Of a stretch of DNA of 64,000 nucleotides, positions 56,692-64,000 are shown piece after piece. The first letter of the stretch is position 1. The number at the start of each line of letters is the position of its first letter. Where the stretch lies: NCBI GenBank assembly GCA_963709425.1, contig CAVPWG010000001.1:310001-374000 (forward strand), written 5' to 3'. Under the pieces are notes generated by a model. That model had not been told where the DNA came from and ran no database searches. It worked only from the letters and a program-made list of their open reading frames with translations. This stretch comes from JAICJC01 sp963709425 (GTDB taxonomy: Bacteria > Actinomycetota > Thermoleophilia > Gaiellales > JAICJC01). The position numbers were made by a program, and so were the translations under genes.

Positions 56692-58443
56692 TCACGCCGG
56701 CTCGAGCTCGAACAGCGGCTGCCCGTACTCCACAGGCTCGGCGTTGGCCACCAGGATCCGGCGGATCACCCCGGCGTGCTCGGCCTTGAACTCGTTGAAG
56801 AGCTTCATCGCCTCGAGGATGCAGAGGGTCTGGCCGATCTCGACGCGGTCGCCCTCGTCGACGAAGGCCGGCTGGCTGGGAGACGGCGACCGGTAGAACG
56901 TGCCCACCATCGGCGACTCGAGCCTGATCGCCGAGGACACCTCCGGCTCGTCGGACGGCAGCTCCGCCGCAGGAGCGGCGGGTGGTGCCGGCGGGCGCTC
57001 CTCGTGACGGCGGACGGTGATCCGCACCGGCCCGTCCTGGAGCGTCAGCTCGCCGACGTCGGAGCCCTCCACCATCTGGATCAGCTCTCGGATCCGCTCC
57101 GACTGCGACGGCTCAAGCGCGTCGTCGCGGTCGGACACGGCTCCCCTGCCGCGCAGGGCCTCGATGAGCCGGGCCGCGTCGTCGCCGAAGAGCGCGAGCA
57201 GGAGCAGATCCTCCTCGCTCGGCGCGCCGCCGGCGCGGGCCTTCAGGTCGTCCATGTCGGGCGGCTCCTCGGCCGGCCCGTCGAAGTCGGCGAAGACCCG
57301 AGCCTCCGGCACGACGTCCATCGGCGGCGAGCCGTACCCGCCACCGAGGAGCCTGCGCATCTCGGGCGAGGCATCCGCCCACCTGCGGGCGGAGAGGATG
57401 TGCCGCACGGCCTGTCCCGCGAGGATCCCGCCGATGGGCTGCGCCAGCGGGGGCATGCCGCAGTCGTCGCGAACGCGGCCCAGCTCGTCGAGGACCTCGT
57501 CCAGGCGGTCGTTGGCGTCGGCGGCGCGCAGGCGCGCGTCGACCTCGGCCACGAGCCCGACCGGGATCCGGTTGAACGCCGTCCGCAGAGCGATCCGCGG
57601 GGGGATGGGAAGCGCCGGCATCTGCGAGGTGACGTGGTCGTCGATGAACCGCGACGCCTCCCACACGCGGGCGGTGTCCACGCCGTGCTCGATGCCAAGG
57701 CCGGTCAGGGCGTCGCACAGGAACTCGGCCGCCACCCGGTTCAGCGCGGAGGCCACCGGGTACGCCGCTGCGGCGATCGGCTCGGCCCCGGCCCGGGCCG
57801 CCTCGACGGCCATCGCAAGCGCGTTCCCACCAGTCCCCTGGCAGTAGAGCCCGACCGGGACGCCCGACGCCTCGGAAAGCCTGGTGACCACCTGGCCGCA
57901 CGTGCCCGGGTCGAGCGCGCCCGCCGGGTCGTGGAGCAGCACGTGGTCCGCCCCGATCTCCGCCAGCCGGCGCGCCTTCTCGACCACCCGCTCGAGGTTC
58001 GACATCTTGCCCGAGAACGCGAGCCCCGCGTACAGCCGCCCCCCGGCCTCGCGCACCGCAGCGGCAGCCGGAGCGAGGTTCTCGACGTCGTTCATCGGGT
58101 CGTGCAGTCGGAAGATGTCGATGCCGCTCTCGGCCGCCGACAGGATGAAGCGCCGGATCAGGTCGTCGGAGACCGGCCGCGGGCCGACCAGAAACCGGCC
58201 GCGAAGCGCGATCTGAAGCGGCGTCTTCGAGCAGCGGGCGCGAAGGCCGCGGATCCGCTCCCACGGACTCTCGACACCGCGCCGCACGGCCGCGTCGAAG
58301 CACCCACCGCCCGAGACCTCGAGCGCGGCGAAGCCCGCGCCGTCGAGGATCTCCGCCACCTCGAGCACCCGGGCCGTCGAGATCGTGCCCGTGAGGGGCT
58401 GCTGCGAGAGCAGCCGGATCGTGGTGTCGACGATTCGGGTCAC
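56692..58443 (-). CDS. AccB-type biotin carrier fused to a degenerate OadA/PycB-like carboxyltransferase
   Basis: A 583-residue fusion. Residues 1-430 align along the whole OadA/PycB carboxyltransferase: TIM barrel, conserved-carboxylase domain with LDEVLDELGRVRDDCGMPPL, GGGYG and EEDLLLLALFG. Residues 447-583 are a complete AccB, with IRELIQMVEG, LESPMVGTFYR and the biotinyl Lys547 in EAMK. The barrel lacks key residues: RDxHQS reads RLLSQQ (10-15), the carbamylated Lys is His171, and HxHDTSG reads YCQGTGG (200-206). The carboxyltransferase should therefore be inactive and the protein probably serves as AccB for the next gene, accC. It starts at GTG 58443, overlapping efp (GTGA). Confidence 0.85.
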   Translation of the reverse strand: MTRIVDTTIRLLSQQPLTGTISTARVLEVAEILDGAGFAALEVSGGGCFDAAVRRGVESPWERIRGLRARCSKTPLQIALRGRFLVGPRPVSDDLIRRFILSAAESGIDIFRLHDPMNDVENLAPAAAAVREAGGRLYAGLAFSGKMSNLERVVEKARRLAEIGADHVLLHDPAGALDPGTCGQVVTRLSEASGVPVGLYCQGTGGNALAMAVEAARAGAEPIAAAAYPVASALNRVAAEFLCDALTGLGIEHGVDTARVWEASRFIDDHVTSQMPALPIPPRIALRTAFNRIPVGLVAEVDARLRAADANDRLDEVLDELGRVRDDCGMPPLAQPIGGILAGQAVRHILSARRWADASPEMRRLLGGGYGSPPMDVVPEARVFADFDGPAEEPPDMDDLKARAGGAPSEEDLLLLALFGDDAARLIEALRGRGAVSDRDDALEPSQSERIRELIQMVEGSDVGELTLQDGPVRITVRRHEERPPAPPAAPAAELPSDEPEVSSAIRLESPMVGTFYRSPSPSQPAFVDEGDRVEIGQTLCILEAMKLFNEFKAEHAGVIRRILVANAEPVEYGQPLFELEPA

Positions 58444-58997
58444 GCCCGGGAGATGTAGCGCGCCTCGCGCGTGTCCACCCGGATGCGCTCACCGACGTTC
58501 ACGAAGAGCGGCACGGCGACCACGGCCCCGGTCTCGAGCGTTGCGGGCTTGGTGACGTTGGAGACGGTGTCGCCCTTCACGCCCGGCTCGGTATCGACGA
58601 CGGCAAGCTCGACCGCCGCCGGCAGCTGCACGCCTGACGGGCTGCCGTCGACGAGCAGGAGCTGGATCGTGTCGTTCTCGCGCATGAAGCGCAGCTCCTC
58701 GGTCATGGACGCCGCCGGGAGCGCGATCTGGTCGAACGTCTCGGTGTCCATCAGGTGGACGTCGGAGCCGTCGTTGTACAGGTAGGAGACGTTCTTGACC
58801 TCGGTGCGGACGCGCGGCATCTTCTCGCCCGCCCGGAACGTCTTGTCGACGACCGCCCCGCTCTCGAGCGCCTTCAGCTTCGTGCGCACGAACGCCCCGC
58901 CCTTGCCGGGCTTGACGTGCTGGAATTCGACGATCCGGTAGACCGTGCCGTCGACGTCGATGTGCATGCCGTTCTTGAACTGGTTCGTCGAGATCAT
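58440..58997 (-). CDS. efp: Elongation factor P
   Basis: Relieves ribosome stalling at polyproline. The 185-residue protein has the three EF-P domains: ISTNQFKNGMHIDVDGTVYR, the modified-loop segment EFQHVKPGKGGAFVRTK with the conserved lysine at the tip, and a C-terminal OB domain with PLFVNVGERIRVDTREARYISR. The lysine suggests a lysine-type modification. No modification gene (epmA or the like) is in the window. The start at ATG 58997 is clear, five bases after pepQ. Confidence 0.97.
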   Translation of the reverse strand: MISTNQFKNGMHIDVDGTVYRIVEFQHVKPGKGGAFVRTKLKALESGAVVDKTFRAGEKMPRVRTEVKNVSYLYNDGSDVHLMDTETFDQIALPAASMTEELRFMRENDTIQLLLVDGSPSGVQLPAAVELAVVDTEPGVKGDTVSNVTKPATLETGAVVAVPLFVNVGERIRVDTREARYISRA

Positions 58998-59002
58998 CGC
59001 GC

Positions 59003-60082
59003 CTACGCGAGCGTGGTCAGCTCCTTAGGGTAACCCGTGAGGCGCTCGCAGCCGTCCCCGGTCACGATGACCAGATCCTCGATGCGAACGCCGCCGAGCC
59101 CGGGCAGGTAGATGCCCGGCTCCACTGTGACGACCATGCCGGGCTCCAGGGTTGCGGCCGACACGGCGGAGAGGCGCGGATCCTCGTGGATCTCCAGGCC
59201 CACGCCGTGTCCGAGCGGGTGGCCGAAGTGCTCCCCGAACCCGGCGCGTTCGATGATGTCGCGCGCGATCCCGTCGGCGTCACTGCACGCGAGGCCGGGA
59301 CGGATGCCCTCCATCGCCGCGAGCTGGGCCTCCAGGCAGACGGCGTACGCGTCGCGCAGCCGTTGCGGCACGGAGCCGGTCGCAAACGTGCGGGTGCAGT
59401 CCGAGCAGTACCCGTCGAGCACGCAGCCCAGGTCGATCGTCACGAGCGTGTCCGGGCCGATCAGGTCCGTTCCCGGCTCAGCGTGCGGCTGGGAGCCGTG
59501 TTCGTGGGCGGCGACGATCGAGGGGAAGCTGAGCGCCTCGGCGCCGAGTTCGTGGAACGCCTGCTGAATGCTCCATGCGACATCGCGCTCGGTCCGGCCC
59601 ACGAGGCCGGCCCCGGCGACCCGCTCGAGCACGGGCTGGACCAGGGCCGCCGAGCGCCGCACCGCCTCCTGCTCGCCGGCGTCCTTCACCTCGCGCAGCC
59701 GTTCCACCGCGCCGATCGTCGCGACGGGCGCGGCCGGCGCGGCGGCGGCCAGGCGGTCGTGCTGGGCGACCGTCATGTGGGCGCTCTCGAAGCCCACGCG
59801 CTGCACGCCTGGCGCGAGCTCGGCAAGGTGCGTGCAGGCCGCCTTCATGACGTCGCGCTCGACCTGCCGCACCTCCATGTAGGCCGCGAGCGGCGCGGCC
59901 CGCTCGGTGTAGCGGAAGTCGGTGAGAAACGTGGCGCCGTCCGGGCGGACGAGCACGACGCCGTTTGTCCCGCCGAACCCGGTCAGGTAGCGGATGTTGG
60001 CGGCCGCGGTGACGAGCAGGGCATCGACGCCGAGCGAGCCGAGGCGCTCACCGAGCGCGGCCAGGCGGGTGGAGTGGCTCAC
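59003..60082 (-). CDS. pepQ: Xaa-Pro peptidase (M24 family)
   Basis: A 359-residue creatinase-fold aminopeptidase. It has an N-terminal creatinase domain (LLVTAAANIRYLTGFGGTNG) followed by the pita-bread domain. The dinuclear metal ligands are in LVTIDLGCVLDGYCSDCTRTF, FGHPLGHGVGLEIHEDP, and VVTVEPGIYLPGLGGVRIEDLV. The acidic and His residues I can identify are all present. Clustered aroQ-pepQ-efp is a common bacterial order. The GTG at 60082 overlaps the aroQ stop as GTGA; a longer frame runs into aroQ. Confidence 0.94.
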   Translation of the reverse strand: MSHSTRLAALGERLGSLGVDALLVTAAANIRYLTGFGGTNGVVLVRPDGATFLTDFRYTERAAPLAAYMEVRQVERDVMKAACTHLAELAPGVQRVGFESAHMTVAQHDRLAAAAPAAPVATIGAVERLREVKDAGEQEAVRRSAALVQPVLERVAGAGLVGRTERDVAWSIQQAFHELGAEALSFPSIVAAHEHGSQPHAEPGTDLIGPDTLVTIDLGCVLDGYCSDCTRTFATGSVPQRLRDAYAVCLEAQLAAMEGIRPGLACSDADGIARDIIERAGFGEHFGHPLGHGVGLEIHEDPRLSAVSAATLEPGMVVTVEPGIYLPGLGGVRIEDLVIVTGDGCERLTGYPKELTTLA

Positions 60083-60507
60083 CGGGTGGCCGCCAGGTGC
60101 TCGAGGGCCTCCCGGTAGCCCTCCGGGCCGTGCCCCAGTATCCGGTGCGAGACGACGTCGGCGATCACGGAGCGGTGCCGCCACTCCTCACGCTCCTCGA
60201 TGTTCGAGAGGTGCACCTCGGCGACGGGCCCGGTGAAGATCTCGAGCGCATCACGGATCGCGTAGGAGTAATGCGTCCAGGCCCCCGGATTGACGACGAG
60301 GCCGTCGGCGCCGGCGCACGCCTCGTGGATCATGTCCACGTAGTCGCCCTCGCTGTTGGTTTGCCAGCAGCGCACGGTCAGGTTCAGATCCTTCGCCCAC
60401 TCGTAGATCATGGTCTCGAGTTGCGACAGCGTGACCGTCCCGTACACGGCCGGGTCGCGCTTGCCGAGCATGCCCAGATTGACCCCGTTCAGGACGACGA
60501 CCTGCAT
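60079..60507 (-). CDS. aroQ: Type II 3-dehydroquinate dehydratase
   Basis: Third step of the shikimate pathway. The 142-residue protein has VVLNGVNLGMLGKRDPAVYG (catalytic Tyr), WQTNSEGDYVDMIHEA, VVNPGAWTHYSYAIRDALE and VAEVHLSNIEEREEWR, all diagnostic of the dodecameric type II enzyme. It is separated from aroKB by a small gene on the opposite strand, so it probably has its own promoter; no Shine-Dalgarno is obvious before ATG 60507. Confidence 0.97.
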   Translation of the reverse strand: MQVVVLNGVNLGMLGKRDPAVYGTVTLSQLETMIYEWAKDLNLTVRCWQTNSEGDYVDMIHEACAGADGLVVNPGAWTHYSYAIRDALEIFTGPVAEVHLSNIEEREEWRHRSVIADVVSHRILGHGPEGYREALEHLAATR

Positions 60508-60570
60508 CGAGCGGGGAGGTTACTTGACCCGCACCGGCCGTAGATCTCGCGGTTTGGATGTGTCCAGGCC

Positions 60571-60855
60571 GTGCGCGCACGTCTGGCGATCGCGCTTCTT
60601 GTGGTCTTGGGCCTGTTTGCCGGCTCCGGCTTCGCGGCGCCTGGGCCACGGCAGCGCGTGCGGATCCGGCTCGCGCAGCTCACCTTCACGACCCAGATGC
60701 GGCGCAGGACCTTCCGGCTCCTGCCTGCGATCGCCGTGTCCATGTCCTACCACGTCGCACCCGCGCAGAACGGCACGATCGTCGCCTCGGATACATCGGC
60801 GACCTCCGGACCGCCGCCGCACATCGTGCGGATCCCCGTTCGCCTCTCGCCCTAG
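60571..60855 (+). CDS. Small secreted hypothetical protein
   Basis: An unrecognised 94-residue protein with a classical signal peptide (MRARLAIALLVVLGLFAGSG, probable cleavage after FAA near residue 23). The basic, Thr-rich mature part of about 70 residues contains no cysteine. It is encoded against the direction of the shikimate operon, between aroQ and aroKB. It converges on aroKB with a 3-base gap and is divergent from aroQ. It starts at GTG 60571. Confidence 0.6.
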   Translation: MRARLAIALLVVLGLFAGSGFAAPGPRQRVRIRLAQLTFTTQMRRRTFRLLPAIAVSMSYHVAPAQNGTIVASDTSATSGPPPHIVRIPVRLSP

Positions 60856-60858
60856 GAC

Positions 60859-62358
60859 CTACCGCCGAGCGACCGCGCGTGCGACGGCCGTCTCCACCAG
60901 CTCGTCGCCGGGGTCGATTCCCCACACCGGCCTGCCGACACCCTCCAGGAGCGCGAAGTGGACGCGCCCCTCGCGGGCCTTCTTGTCGTGGGCCATCGCA
61001 TCGATGACCGCGCCGGGGTTGACGTTTCGGGCGACCACGGGCAGCCCCTGCCTGCGGAGCAGGTCGCGCACCTCATCCTCGACGGCCGCGTCCAGCCCCG
61101 TGGACTGTGACGACAGCCAGAGCGCGGCCAGGAGGCCGATCGCCACGGCCTCGCCGTGCGAGAACGCCTTGTAGCCGGTGGCCACCTCGATCGCGTGGCC
61201 GACGGAGTGCCCGAGGTTGAGCACCGCCCGCTGCCCCCGCTCCTCGGGGTCGGCGACGACGATCCGGGCCTTGTACGCAGCGCAGCGGCGGATCAGCTCG
61301 AGCCTGTCGTCGGGCGATCCCCTCCCGGGCTCCCACCCGCGGACGAGCTCCCACAGCCGGCCGCCGGCGAGGAGGCCGGTCTTCACCACCTCGGCAAACC
61401 CGGACGACCACTCTCGCAACGACAGCGTCTCGACGGTCGCCGGGTCGCACACGACCCATTCCGGCTGATGGAACGCGCCGACCGCGTTTTTCGCCTGGGG
61501 CAGATCGACGGCCGTCTTCCCACCGATCCCGGCGTCCACCATGCCGGTGAGCGACGTCGGCACCGAGATCCAGGGGATGCCCCGCAGGTAGGTCGCCGCC
61601 ACGAACCCCGCCACGTCGGTCGCGGCGCCGCCGCCGACGGCGACGACGACGTCGCCGCGCTCGACGCCGAAGTCGGCCAGGCGCGTCCACGCCTGACGGG
61701 CGACGGCCACCGTCTTGGCCGCCTCGCCCACCGGGAGGCGGACGGTCACGAGCGGATCGATCGGCGACCCGAGCACGCGCAGCACGGCCCGGTCGGCGAT
61801 GAGCGCCGCACGCCGCGCGCCGACGAGCCGCGGCAGCTCCGCAAGCGCCGCGGTGCGCGCGAGCGGCGCCAGCAGCGCCTCCTCGCCCTGGAGGTCCTCG
61901 GCATCCACGAAGGCGTCACAGGCGGCGTGGTAGAGCGGGCGGCGGCCCTCGTAGAGCTCGGCGAACCCCTGCGCCTCACCGGCGAGCGGACGGTCACCGG
62001 CGTGGGCCTCGATGCGCCGCCACGCCGTCTGCGGCGAGACGTCGAGGAGGACGGTGAAGCTGCCCTCACGCAGCCGCTCGCGCGTGACCGGCGAGAGGAT
62101 CGAGCCCCCGCCGAGCGCCAGCACCGCGTTCGGCTCGTTCAGAAGGCGCCCGACGATGCGCTCCTCGAGCGAGCGGAACGCCGGCTCTCCGTCCTCCTCG
62201 AAGATCGCGGCGATCGTCCGGCCCGCCTCCCGCTCGATCTCGCGATCCGCGTCGAGGAACGACCATCCGAGGCGCGCGGCCAGGGCCTCGCCCGCGCTCG
62301 ACTTGCCGGCGCCCATGAAGCCGATCAGCGCGAGGTTGCGAAAGGGGCCCGGGATCAT
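60859..62358 (-). CDS. aroKB: Bifunctional shikimate kinase / 3-dehydroquinate synthase
   Basis: A 499-residue fusion of two shikimate enzymes. Residues 1-165 are shikimate kinase, with Walker A GFMGAGKSS, DADREIEREAGRTI, FRSLEERIV and LALGGGSIL. Residues 175-499 are dehydroquinate synthase, with VVVAVGGGAATDVAGFVAA, PTSLTGMVDAGIGGKTAVD, and the metal ligands in GFAEVVKTGLL, LNLGHSVGHAIE and FSHGEAVAIG. Both halves look active. Such fusions are known in several bacteria, in this domain order. The ATG overlaps the aroC stop (ATGA). Confidence 0.95.
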   Translation of the reverse strand: MIPGPFRNLALIGFMGAGKSSAGEALAARLGWSFLDADREIEREAGRTIAAIFEEDGEPAFRSLEERIVGRLLNEPNAVLALGGGSILSPVTRERLREGSFTVLLDVSPQTAWRRIEAHAGDRPLAGEAQGFAELYEGRRPLYHAACDAFVDAEDLQGEEALLAPLARTAALAELPRLVGARRAALIADRAVLRVLGSPIDPLVTVRLPVGEAAKTVAVARQAWTRLADFGVERGDVVVAVGGGAATDVAGFVAATYLRGIPWISVPTSLTGMVDAGIGGKTAVDLPQAKNAVGAFHQPEWVVCDPATVETLSLREWSSGFAEVVKTGLLAGGRLWELVRGWEPGRGSPDDRLELIRRCAAYKARIVVADPEERGQRAVLNLGHSVGHAIEVATGYKAFSHGEAVAIGLLAALWLSSQSTGLDAAVEDEVRDLLRRQGLPVVARNVNPGAVIDAMAHDKKAREGRVHFALLEGVGRPVWGIDPGDELVETAVARAVARR

Positions 62359-63539
62359 GCCCGGGCGATGCGCTCGAGATAGGCCGCGTGTGCAGCGGTG
62401 AAGTCGCCGATCGCGTCGCCGCCGAACTTCTCGTGCGCCGCCCGGGCGAGCTCCCACGCCACGGCCGCCTCGGCGACGACGGCCGCCGCGGGAAGGACGG
62501 TGACGTCCGAGCGCTCGACGTGGGCTTCGCGCGGCTCGTGCGACCCCAGCTCGGCCGACCGCAGCGGGCGCATCAGCGTCGGCAGCGGCTTCCAGATCGC
62601 CCTGACCACCACCTCGGCGCCGTTGGTCATCCCGCCCTCGATGCCCCCGGCCCGGTCCGTCTCGCGGTGCCAGCCCTTCTCGGCCGTGTGGAAGATCTCG
62701 TCGTGGACGCTCGAGCCACGCCGCGACGCCGACGCGATCGCGTCGCCGATCTCGACGCCCTTGGCCGACTGGATCGAGAGGATCGCTGCCGCGATCCGCC
62801 CGTCGAGCCGCGCGCCGGCCTCGACGTGCGAGCCGAGCCCCGGAGGGACGCCGTACGCCCGCACCTCCGTGACGCCGCCGAGCGTGTCGCGGTCGCGCTT
62901 GGCAGCCTCGATCTCGGCGACCATCGCCGCCTCGGCGTCTGGGTCGATACACCGCACCGGTGACCGCTCCGCTCGGTCGAGGTCTGCGGCCGAGAGCCAC
63001 GCCGGCGGCGTGGCGCGCACGGATCCCACCTGGAGCACGTGCGAGCGCACCTCGATCCCGATCGTGCGGATGAGCGCCTTCGCGACCGCGCCAGCCGCCA
63101 CCCGGCCGGCCGTCTCGCGGGCACTGGCGCGCTCGAGCACGTTTCGCACGTCCTCGTGGCCGTACTTCAGCGCGCCCGCGAGGTCGGCGTGCCCGGGCCG
63201 CGGAAGCGTCACCGGCTTCCCACGCCAGCCGTACTCCTCGAGTGCCGCCTCGTCGACCGGCCACGGGCTCATCGGCGCCGTCCAGTTCTTGTGGTCGCGG
63301 TTCTGGATGAAGAACGCGAGCGGGCTCCCGAGCGTGCGGCCGTGACGCAGGCCGCCGCGCGGGTCGACGTCGTCCTGCTCGAGCTGCTGGCGAGGGCTTC
63401 GGCCGTAGCCGGCCTGGCGGCGGGCGAGGTCGCCCTGGATCAGCTCGTGGTCGAGCTCGAGGCCCGCAGGAAGGCCGCTGATGACGACGGTCAGCCCGGG
63501 CCCGTGAGATTCCCCGGCCGTGACGTAAGAGAGCGGCAT
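62355..63539 (-). CDS. aroC: Chorismate synthase
   Basis: FMN-dependent final step of the shikimate pathway. The 394-residue protein begins LSYVTAGESHGPGLTVVISGLPAG. It contains RRQAGYGRSPRQQLEQDDV, PRPGHADLAGALKYG, RNVLERASARETAGRVAAGA and GGIEGGMTNGAEVVVRAIWKPLPT. All family signatures are present. The ATG at 63539 is exact for the family. It is upstream of aroKB and 29 bases downstream of the prepilin peptidase gene. Confidence 0.97.
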   Translation of the reverse strand: MPLSYVTAGESHGPGLTVVISGLPAGLELDHELIQGDLARRQAGYGRSPRQQLEQDDVDPRGGLRHGRTLGSPLAFFIQNRDHKNWTAPMSPWPVDEAALEEYGWRGKPVTLPRPGHADLAGALKYGHEDVRNVLERASARETAGRVAAGAVAKALIRTIGIEVRSHVLQVGSVRATPPAWLSAADLDRAERSPVRCIDPDAEAAMVAEIEAAKRDRDTLGGVTEVRAYGVPPGLGSHVEAGARLDGRIAAAILSIQSAKGVEIGDAIASASRRGSSVHDEIFHTAEKGWHRETDRAGGIEGGMTNGAEVVVRAIWKPLPTLMRPLRSAELGSHEPREAHVERSDVTVLPAAAVVAEAAVAWELARAAHEKFGGDAIGDFTAAHAAYLERIARA

Positions 63540-63568
63540 CCGGCCAGGGAGCCTAACGGCGCGGCCGC

Positions 63569-64000
63569 CTAACCGACGATGTACCAGCTCCAGATCGCAG
63601 GCCCCCACATCAGCGCGACCACCGCGCCGAACGCGAGGAACGGCCCGAACGGGAAGCCGATCTTGCGCGCGCGAAGGCCCTTCACGAGGAGCAGCCCGAG
63701 CGACGGGACGAGCGAGAGCGAGAAGGCGGCGAAGAGCGCGACGCCGACGTACTTCCCGAGCGCCAGCCCGATCATCAGCGTCATCTTGACATCGCCGAGG
63801 CCCATGCCCTTGGGGTAGAAGAACCACGCGAGGCCGAGGAACAGGAGCCCGGCCACGCCGCCGACCAGCAGCTCGGCCCACCGCTCCGGCTGGGCGGCGA
63901 CGGCGGTGGCGTAGACCAGCACGGCTCCGGGGAGGTTGATGGCGTCCGGGATGATGCGGTGCTTCAGGTCGATCGCTGAGGCCGGGACCACAAGCGCCGT
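63569..64000 (-). CDS. Prepilin peptidase (A24 type IV leader peptidase), C-terminal part
   Basis: Membrane aspartyl protease that processes type IV pilin-like signal peptides. The gene runs off the right edge of the window; 143 codons of the 3' part are visible. The first catalytic Asp is in AIDLKHRIIPDAINLPG, the second in KGMGLGDVKMTLMIG. Four to five membrane helices follow. The N-terminal part, which may hold a methyltransferase domain, lies outside. Placement beside aroC occurs in other Actinobacteria. No pilin gene is in the window. Confidence 0.92.
   Translation of the reverse strand, partial: TALVVPASAIDLKHRIIPDAINLPGAVLVYATAVAAQPERWAELLVGGVAGLLFLGLAWFFYPKGMGLGDVKMTLMIGLALGKYVGVALFAAFSLSLVPSLGLLLVKGLRARKIGFPFGPFLAFGAVVALMWGPAIWSWYIVG

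Noticed and set aside
56692..58443. Reading the fusion as an active pyruvate or oxaloacetate carboxylase subunit
   Set aside because: The metal ligands and the carbamylated lysine are substituted, and the C-terminal domain is of AccB type beside accC.
1..64000. tRNA, rRNA, riboswitch or CRISPR features
   Set aside because: I looked for tRNA T-loop patterns, repeat arrays and known leader motifs (including a T-box before glyQ) and found none I could support by eye. A covariance-model scan would be needed to exclude small RNAs.

Overview
The window is a very GC-rich, densely packed bacterial chromosome segment with no rRNA, tRNA, insertion sequence, prophage or CRISPR array that I could recognise. 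Gene content points to a high-GC actinobacterium: a SepF/DivIVA/YggT division set, LexA boxes of the CGAAC-N4-GTTCG type, a DnaE2/ImuB mutasome with a DUF6504-like gene, an aspartate-type MurA, and an LPXTG-like surface protein. The AroKB fusion and the overall gene order suggest a deep-branching class such as Thermoleophilia, but that is inference. Coupled ATGA/GTGA and 8-base overlaps are common, and no gene-free stretch exceeds about 250 bases.

Layout. 1-6.3 kb (minus): translation genes rpsB-tsf-pyrH-frr, then rluD-lspA, a DksA/TraR-type zinc protein, DivIVA-like, yggT and proC. 6.3-11.6 kb: an unknown lipoprotein, a nucleotidyltransferase, then sepF-yggS-pgeF-cca and a small lipoprotein. 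11.6-17.7 kb: hisD, murA, an HD-domain protein, a class V aminotransferase, a nuclease/phosphatase-like protein and a cupin.

17.7-26.5 kb: a dispersed SOS mutagenesis region. Three LexA boxes lie in front of imuB, a DUF6504-like gene and dnaE2. DedA, an adenine deaminase, a rhodanese and two unknown proteins are interspersed. 26.5-30.1 kb: a cell-surface group with a Wzy/O-antigen-ligase-like protein carrying a TPR-like tail, an LPFTG protein and two single-pass membrane proteins. 30.1-34.8 kb: phosphoenolpyruvate metabolism, with comB overlapping ppdK and a PPDK regulatory kinase nearby. 34.8-45.5 kb: glyQ-glyS, recO, a GNAT, a hydrolase, an aminoacyl-tRNA deacylase, mutM, deoB, xerD, ald and an M20 peptidase.

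45.5-64 kb: an almost unbroken minus-strand housekeeping run. In transcription order it reads prepilin peptidase, aroC, aroKB, aroQ, pepQ, efp, a carboxyltransferase-AccB fusion, accC, asp23-like, nusB, xseB, a polyprenyl synthase, a GNAT, tlyA, nadK and recN. A GNAT and a DUF326 protein separate these from pyrG and an M32 carboxypeptidase. The shikimate genes supply chorismate, and the accBC pair supplies malonyl-CoA.

Most noteworthy is the AccB-like biotin carrier at 56692-58443. It is fused to a full-length OadA/PycB-type carboxyltransferase in which the metal ligands and catalytic lysine appear to be lost. Next come the repeated promoter-operator geometry of the SOS cassette and the unknown genes inside it.
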